From JBFHRE01 sp041746105 (GTDB taxonomy: Bacteria > Actinomycetota > Acidimicrobiia > Spongiisociales > ZC4RG35), in contig JBGTHP010000026.1 in assembly GCA_041746105.1 (NCBI GenBank), forward strand, positions 1 to 64,000: DNA of 64,000 nt, given 5' to 3'. Below, piece by piece: positions 59,779 through 64,000 of the stretch (position 1 is its first letter; the number at the start of each line of letters is the position of its first letter). The notes beneath the pieces were generated by a model. It did no database searches and was not told the DNA's origin. It saw only the letters and a program-made list of their open reading frames with translations. A program made the translations under genes and the position numbers.

Positions 59779-60228
59779 TCAGATCAGTCCCAATCGCTGC
59801 AACAACTGCCACAGCTTCTCCCATTCATGGTTCTGGATCAAGCGCAAGATCATCTGACGAGGACTGAGTTGGTCGGGGGCGTGATCCTTGCAGCGTTCCG
59901 GAATGCGATCGACGGGTCGATCGGGGCAGCAGCGTTGGGCCCGCTCGGTCTCCGACAGACACGTTCTGACGTCTATCGCCCGGTCATTGCGGCCGTCACG
60001 CCTTGCCTCATCGGTTGGGTGTGGCCGCTCGCCGGTACCGTCGATCGGACCCTGGTCGGTCGGCTCAGGCGCCGGCGCCGGTTCGGCCAGATTCGGGTCG
60101 GGCTCAGGAATGACGGGTTTGTCGTCCAGGACGGCTGGGTGGCGACTGTCGTCGGCAGCAAGGGCGGGAAGGCCGGCCGTGACCGCCGCCAATGCCAGTA
60201 TCAGAACAACAAGTATTCGTTTTGTCAC
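59779..60228 (-). CDS. Secreted Pro-rich protein
   Basis: Starts with GTG at 60228 after AAGGAG (spacing 6). This 149-aa protein has a signal peptide (ILVVLILALAAVTAGLPALA) and a Pro/Asp/Glu-rich middle. Four Cys in the middle (TCLSE, RCCPD, ERCKD) may form disulfides. The C-terminus is helical with MILRLIQNHEWEKLWQLLQR. Unknown function; first gene of a three-gene unit with the sigma factor. Confidence 0.7.
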   Translation of the reverse strand: MTKRILVVLILALAAVTAGLPALAADDSRHPAVLDDKPVIPEPDPNLAEPAPAPEPTDQGPIDGTGERPHPTDEARRDGRNDRAIDVRTCLSETERAQRCCPDRPVDRIPERCKDHAPDQLSPRQMILRLIQNHEWEKLWQLLQRLGLI

Positions 60229-60341
60229 AGAGTCTCCTTGGTGTAGTCATTCGTACAGACGAACCGGAGGCAATGGATTCGACGGTCGCCTCGGGATCGG
60301 GGAGTCCATAAACTCGAGGCCGAACATCGGATGGTGGAACA

Positions 60342-61520
60342 TTGTCTGCGTCGGTGACGAATTACCCGGTCGGAGCGAGCGTGACGGTCGCGTCTCTCCA
60401 AGACCAGCCTTATGAGCTCCTGCACGCTTTGAGGGCTTCTGAGCCGGTTTCGTGGGTACCGGCTCTCAACGGCTGGCTCGTGACCGACCGCAGCCTCGCG
60501 ATCGCGGCGATGCGTGACGCCGTCACCTTCACAGTCGATGACCCGCGGTTTTCGACTGCGGCGGTGCTCGGGCCAAGCATGCTTTCACTAGACGGTGTCG
60601 AACATGACAGGCACCGAAGTCCGTTCTCCCCGTCGTTTCGTCCCGGAATCGTGCGGGACCAGTTCGAAGGTTTTCTCGAGGCCACGGTGGCCGATCTGCT
60701 GGAATCAATCGTGGACCGTGGAATCTCTGAACTACGCACTGCACTCGCCGGTCCTCTTGCCGTGGCAACCATCACGAGGTTTCTCGGCATGTTCGACGTT
60801 GAACCGCGCCAGGTCCTCGATTGGTATCTCTTCATCTCCCAGGCCATCGTCGACACCTCGCAGGGTGCGCCGATTTCGGACGGCGGGCGTGCCGCTGTCG
60901 CGCAGATCCGGCTACGGGTGGCAGAGACGATCAGAGCCAACGACAAGTCGGTGCTTTCCGAAATCGAACAAAGTGGGCTGCTCACCGCCGAAGAAATGGC
61001 ATCCGATGCCGCGGTCCTGATGTTCGGGGCGATCGAGACTTCAGAGGGCATGACAGCCAACGTTCTGTGGCACTTGTTGGCGAACCCGTCGGCGCTCGAG
61101 GAGGTCCTCGAGGATCGGTCGCTGATCGGAGTGGCCATCGAGGAGTCGCTCCGCCTGGAGCCGGCGGCGGCGGTGATAGATCGGTATGCGACCGTTGAAA
61201 CGACTTTTGGGGATGCGTTGATTCGCCAGGGGGACCTGGTGATGATCTCGCTGCTGGCCGCCAATCGCGACCCAGCGGTTTTCAACGACCCTGACCGTTT
61301 CGATCTGGGTCGCCAGAACTCACGTCAGCACGTCACCTTTGTGCAGGGCCCCCATGGCTGCCTCGGAATCCATCTGGCGCGGCTGGAAACCCATGCCGCC
61401 GTCTCCGGCGTCCTCAACGGCCTCCCTCGGATCGCACTCGATCCGGCCTTGAGTGAGCCACCGACCGGGCTCATATTTCGCAAACCACAGGCGGTTACAG
61501 CTCGCTGGACCCCACCTTGA
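60342..61520 (+). CDS. Cytochrome P450
   Basis: This 392-aa P450 has an I-helix motif MFGAIETSEGMTANVLWHLL (acid-Thr pair partly altered), the K-helix ESLRLEP and a heme motif FVQGPHGCLGIHLARLE (Cys thiolate). Soluble, bacterial class. Needs ferredoxin partners; none is adjacent. The start is taken as TTG 60342; a GTG at 60354 is an alternative. Substrate unknown. Confidence 0.87.
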   Translation: MSASVTNYPVGASVTVASLQDQPYELLHALRASEPVSWVPALNGWLVTDRSLAIAAMRDAVTFTVDDPRFSTAAVLGPSMLSLDGVEHDRHRSPFSPSFRPGIVRDQFEGFLEATVADLLESIVDRGISELRTALAGPLAVATITRFLGMFDVEPRQVLDWYLFISQAIVDTSQGAPISDGGRAAVAQIRLRVAETIRANDKSVLSEIEQSGLLTAEEMASDAAVLMFGAIETSEGMTANVLWHLLANPSALEEVLEDRSLIGVAIEESLRLEPAAAVIDRYATVETTFGDALIRQGDLVMISLLAANRDPAVFNDPDRFDLGRQNSRQHVTFVQGPHGCLGIHLARLETHAAVSGVLNGLPRIALDPALSEPPTGLIFRKPQAVTARWTPP

Positions 61521-61566
61521 GTGTGATGGTGGATATAGGATCGGCAGCCGTCCAGGCGAGGTAGCC

Positions 61567-62709
61567 ATGTTTGCGCCAGAACACGACGAGTTCCGCAGGG
61601 TCGTCCGAAAGTTCGTCGAGAACGAGATCAATCCCAACGTCGAGACCTGGGAGCACGATGGGATGATGCCCCTGCACGAGGTGTTCGCCAAGATGGGTGC
61701 GCTTGGGTTTCTGGGTCTCGAATACGACCCCGCCTTCGGGGGCCAGGGGGCAGATCACCTTTTCACCGTCGTTCTGGCAGAAGAGTTCGGGCGCGCCGAT
61801 CATGGGTCGATTGGAATGGCGCTCGGGGTCCAAGTCGACATGGCTACGCCATCCCTCCACACGTTTGGGACAGACGAACTCAAAGAGCGTTATCTGCTGC
61901 CGGCGCTGAAAGGCGAGAGCGTCTGCGCCGTCGCCGTGACCGAACCCGACGCAGGCTCGGATGTGGCATCGATCCGGACCCGAGCGGCCAGAGACGGAGA
62001 CGAACTGGTCATCAATGGATCCAAGATGTACATCACCAATTCTCTTCAGGCCGACTGGATGTGTCTTCTCGCCAGAACCTCGGATGAGGGGGGTTATGAG
62101 GGCATGAGCCAGATCATCGTGCCGACCAACACCGAAGGCTTTGAGGTCTCCCGCAAGCTCGACAAACTTGGAATGAGGGCGTCGGACACTGGCCTCATCT
62201 CGTTTACAGATGTCAGGGTTCCGGCCTCCAACATCATCGGTGTCGAGGGGATGGGTTTCCAACAACAGATGGCACAGTTCGTGATCGAGAGAATGTGGGC
62301 ATCGTATTCGGCAGTCGCCGCCTACGACCTGGCGTTGGAGCGCACCAGGGACTACCTCTTGCAGCGCCAAGCTTTCGGCCGGCCATTGTTGAAGAACCAA
62401 TACATCCAATACCGGTTGGCCGAAATGGCGGCCGAGAACGACTTGCTCCGCCATTACAACTACGCCATCGCGAGGGCCCGGATCGAGGGTAGAGACGCCA
62501 CCAGGATGGCGACCATCGCCAAGCTCAAGGCCGGCCGTTTGGGTCGGGAGATCGCCGACTGGTGTCTCCAGTTCCATGGAGGGATCGGTTACATGGAGGA
62601 GACATGGACTGCTCGTTTCATGCGCGACAACCGCTTGGCGTCAATCGGGGGCGGCTCCGACGAGACGATGCTTCAGGTCCTGGCCCGGATGGATGGATAT
62701 TGGCTCTGA
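61567..62709 (+). CDS. Acyl-CoA dehydrogenase
   Basis: This 380-aa protein has the family set: VTEPDAGSDVASIRTRA, FGGIGYMEETWT-type C-terminus (FHGGIGYMEETWTARFM) and DNRLASIGGGSDETMLQVL. LVINGSKMYITNSLQADW is a substrate-site segment. FAD-dependent oxidation of acyl-CoA; chain length not readable. Preferred ATG 61567 (a longer frame from 61453 overlaps the P450). Confidence 0.88.
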   Translation: MFAPEHDEFRRVVRKFVENEINPNVETWEHDGMMPLHEVFAKMGALGFLGLEYDPAFGGQGADHLFTVVLAEEFGRADHGSIGMALGVQVDMATPSLHTFGTDELKERYLLPALKGESVCAVAVTEPDAGSDVASIRTRAARDGDELVINGSKMYITNSLQADWMCLLARTSDEGGYEGMSQIIVPTNTEGFEVSRKLDKLGMRASDTGLISFTDVRVPASNIIGVEGMGFQQQMAQFVIERMWASYSAVAAYDLALERTRDYLLQRQAFGRPLLKNQYIQYRLAEMAAENDLLRHYNYAIARARIEGRDATRMATIAKLKAGRLGREIADWCLQFHGGIGYMEETWTARFMRDNRLASIGGGSDETMLQVLARMDGYWL

Positions 62710-62766
62710 AACATTGGCGACCCCGCATATAGACTCGAACGTGGTTGGGGGGCGGATTCGAAGGCA

Positions 62767-63669
62767 ATGGCCGAGCAAGACCCAATACATCCCGACTTTC
62801 TCAACTGGTGGAATTTCGCGGATCCGGCCGCGTCCCAAGCCGTTTTCGAGGCGGAACTGGCAAAACTCCCTGATGCTGGTGCCCGGTCGCGTTCTGCCCA
62901 GTTGTTGGCCCAGATCGCCCGCGCCAGAGGTTTGCAGGGTGAGTTCAGTGCAGGGCACGTCATGCTCGACCAGGCAGAGTCGCTCCTGGCTGGAAATGAT
63001 CTACCGGTCGCTCGTTTGAGATGCCTTCTCGAACGCGGACGTCTGTTCGACAGCCTCGCCCATTCTGCGACCAATCGGCGAACAGAGGAGGCGCGGGCCT
63101 GTTATCTGGAGGTCTATGACACCGCAACGAAACTGGGTTTCGACGAGCTGGCGGTGGATGCCGCGCACATGCTTGCGATCATCGAAAGCGACAACCTGTC
63201 CTGGAATCTGACGGCGATTGCAATCGCAGAGGCCTCTTCGAGCCCGTTCGCCCGATCCTGGCTGGGGTCCCTTTACAACAACACCGGTTGGTCTCACCAC
63301 GGGCAGGGCGATTTCTATACGGCCCTCGACATGTTCGAGAGGGCATTCGCTTTCCAGAGCGAACACGGGACCCCGGATCAGAAGAGAGTCGCCCGGTGGT
63401 GTGTGGCGCGTTGCCTGCGATCCCTCGAGCAACTCCAGAGAGCGCTGTCGATCCAGCAAGAATTGCTTACAGAATACGATACCGAAGGTCTAGAAGAGCC
63501 GGGTTATGCAGCAGAAGAGTTGGCGGAATGCCTGCTTGCACTGGGTCGGGTCCAAGAAGCGAGACCCTGGTTCGCCGAGGCCCACCGCCGGCTCACCTTG
63601 CACGAAGGCTGGCTCTCAGAGCACGAACCTGGTCGTATGGCGCGGCTCGCTCATCTCGGTTCTCAATGA
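62767..63669 (+). CDS. TPR-repeat protein
   Basis: This 300-aa protein is a row of helix pairs: LLAQIARARGLQGEFSAGHV, LLERGRLFDSLAHS, SLYNNTGWSHHGQGDFYTAL, VARCLRSLEQLQRALSIQQ and LAECLLALGRVQEARPWFAE resemble tetratricopeptide units. No enzyme motif. Scaffold or regulatory role is likely; it starts 57 bp after the dehydrogenase gene. Confidence 0.7.
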   Translation: MAEQDPIHPDFLNWWNFADPAASQAVFEAELAKLPDAGARSRSAQLLAQIARARGLQGEFSAGHVMLDQAESLLAGNDLPVARLRCLLERGRLFDSLAHSATNRRTEEARACYLEVYDTATKLGFDELAVDAAHMLAIIESDNLSWNLTAIAIAEASSSPFARSWLGSLYNNTGWSHHGQGDFYTALDMFERAFAFQSEHGTPDQKRVARWCVARCLRSLEQLQRALSIQQELLTEYDTEGLEEPGYAAEELAECLLALGRVQEARPWFAEAHRRLTLHEGWLSEHEPGRMARLAHLGSQ

Positions 63670-63686
63670 TCAAGAACCCTCGGTGG

Positions 63687-64000
63687 TCAGAAGATCTCTT
63701 GGCACCAAGGCGCGACGTGCCATTCGAACAGGTTGTCCGCTTTGGTCAATCTTTCATCGGATCCACGGACCCGGCCGACACCGGCAAGCTGGCGTAGTCG
63801 GGAACGGCCGAGATAAATGCCCCCTAGGTCTTCGATCCCTAGTTCGATGTCGGCCTCCCCGGCATCGGGTGAACAGACCGCTCGCCCGCCGTCTATGTCC
63901 AACCGGTAGGTTGTCGCTTCGCCGCCGGTCTCGCCTACACGCAACATGAGACTGCCGTCGTTCGGATAGGCCCGCGCCTCCAGCGCCTTGGGAACATCGA
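63687..64000 (-). CDS. Eis-like GNAT acetyltransferase, C-terminal part (5' end outside window)
   Basis: The open frame continues to the right edge. Its visible 104 residues contain VPKALEARAYPNDGSLMLRV and the SCP2-like domain (LDIDGGRAVCSPDAGEADIE, DLGGIYLGRSRLRQLAGVGR). The end is WHVAPWCQEIF, the Eis-type C-terminal Phe whose carboxylate acts in catalysis. Eis proteins acetylate aminoglycosides at several amines. The GNAT half lies outside, so activity cannot be judged. Confidence 0.75.
   Translation of the reverse strand, partial: DVPKALEARAYPNDGSLMLRVGETGGEATTYRLDIDGGRAVCSPDAGEADIELGIEDLGGIYLGRSRLRQLAGVGRVRGSDERLTKADNLFEWHVAPWCQEIF

Noticed and set aside
1..64000. tRNA, tmRNA and rRNA genes
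   Set aside because: No cloverleaf-like T-loop sequence or rRNA block was found by eye; a tRNAscan-type search was not possible here.

Overview
The window is a stretch of ordinary chromosome from a high-GC bacterium, most probably an actinomycete (Actinomycetota). The class Acidimicrobiia is my guess, not something the sequence proves. Reasons: an F420/FMN-type PPOX protein and a luciferase-like flavin enzyme, CsoR copper control, an ECF sigma factor paired with an RskA-type anti-sigma factor, a PAC2-family protein, an Eis-like acetyltransferase, frequent GTG starts, several apparently leaderless genes and short ATGA overlaps. No tRNA, rRNA, CRISPR array, transposase, integrase or prophage was seen. 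Gene density is high (about 60 genes) and almost everything looks like host metabolism.

Layout. 0-8 kb: a secreted beta-strand-repeat surface protein that runs off the left edge; an AadA-like nucleotidyltransferase; a membrane protein; a 3-unit palindromic repeat array; a minus-strand cluster of glutamate dehydrogenase, PPOX protein, serine hydrolase and PadR regulator; and a small exported/membrane pair. 8-19 kb: a DapB-like reductase, a DUF2254 membrane protein, a frameshifted TauE/SafE transporter, an SLC13/RCK permease, a luciferase-like oxidoreductase, PPK2, an AAC(3)-type acetyltransferase, a thioesterase, a LysR regulator and an ECF sigma/anti-sigma pair. 19-33 kb: a lipoprotein GH13 amylase, lipid-type hydrolases and isomerases, a degenerate class A beta-lactamase-like lipoprotein, a DUF885 protein, a nitroreductase, a Zur-controlled zinc ABC system (ABC ATPase and Zur on minus, binding protein and permease on plus) and a second two-gene ABC exporter. 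33-37 kb: dnaX-ybaB-recR and a HAD phosphatase. 37-46 kb: a lipoprotein, a crotonase fused to a dead-looking dienelactone-hydrolase domain, PAC2, a csoR-copZ-copA copper operon, a 64-aa zinc-finger-like protein and an M3 peptidase. 46-64 kb: a SelW-like selenoprotein, amidohydrolase, inositol monophosphatase, Lnt, YcaQ glycosylase, an AbiEi/DUF559 fusion, purE-purK, a fused E1 alpha/beta dehydrogenase, two acyl-CoA dehydrogenases, a class III aminotransferase, a second sigma-factor operon, a P450, a TPR protein and the C-terminus of an Eis-like protein.

The most striking item is a 78-residue SelW/Rdx-family gene at 45831-46067. Its redox motif reads Cys-Arg-Thr-UGA, and a hairpin matching bacterial SECIS rules follows the UGA, so ordinary gene callers would break or miss it. 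Second is a 48-bp structured repeat at the 3' ends of three neighbouring genes (lnt, ycaQ, purE), supplying the last codons and stop of two of them. Several proteins keep a family fold but have lost hallmark catalytic residues: Lnt Cys to Ser, DapB His-His, the beta-lactamase-like Lys, the DLH-domain nucleophile and the PPK2 Walker A Asp. This is a recurring theme in the window. Three homologues of aminoglycoside-modifying enzymes from three unrelated families also occur in these 64 kb.
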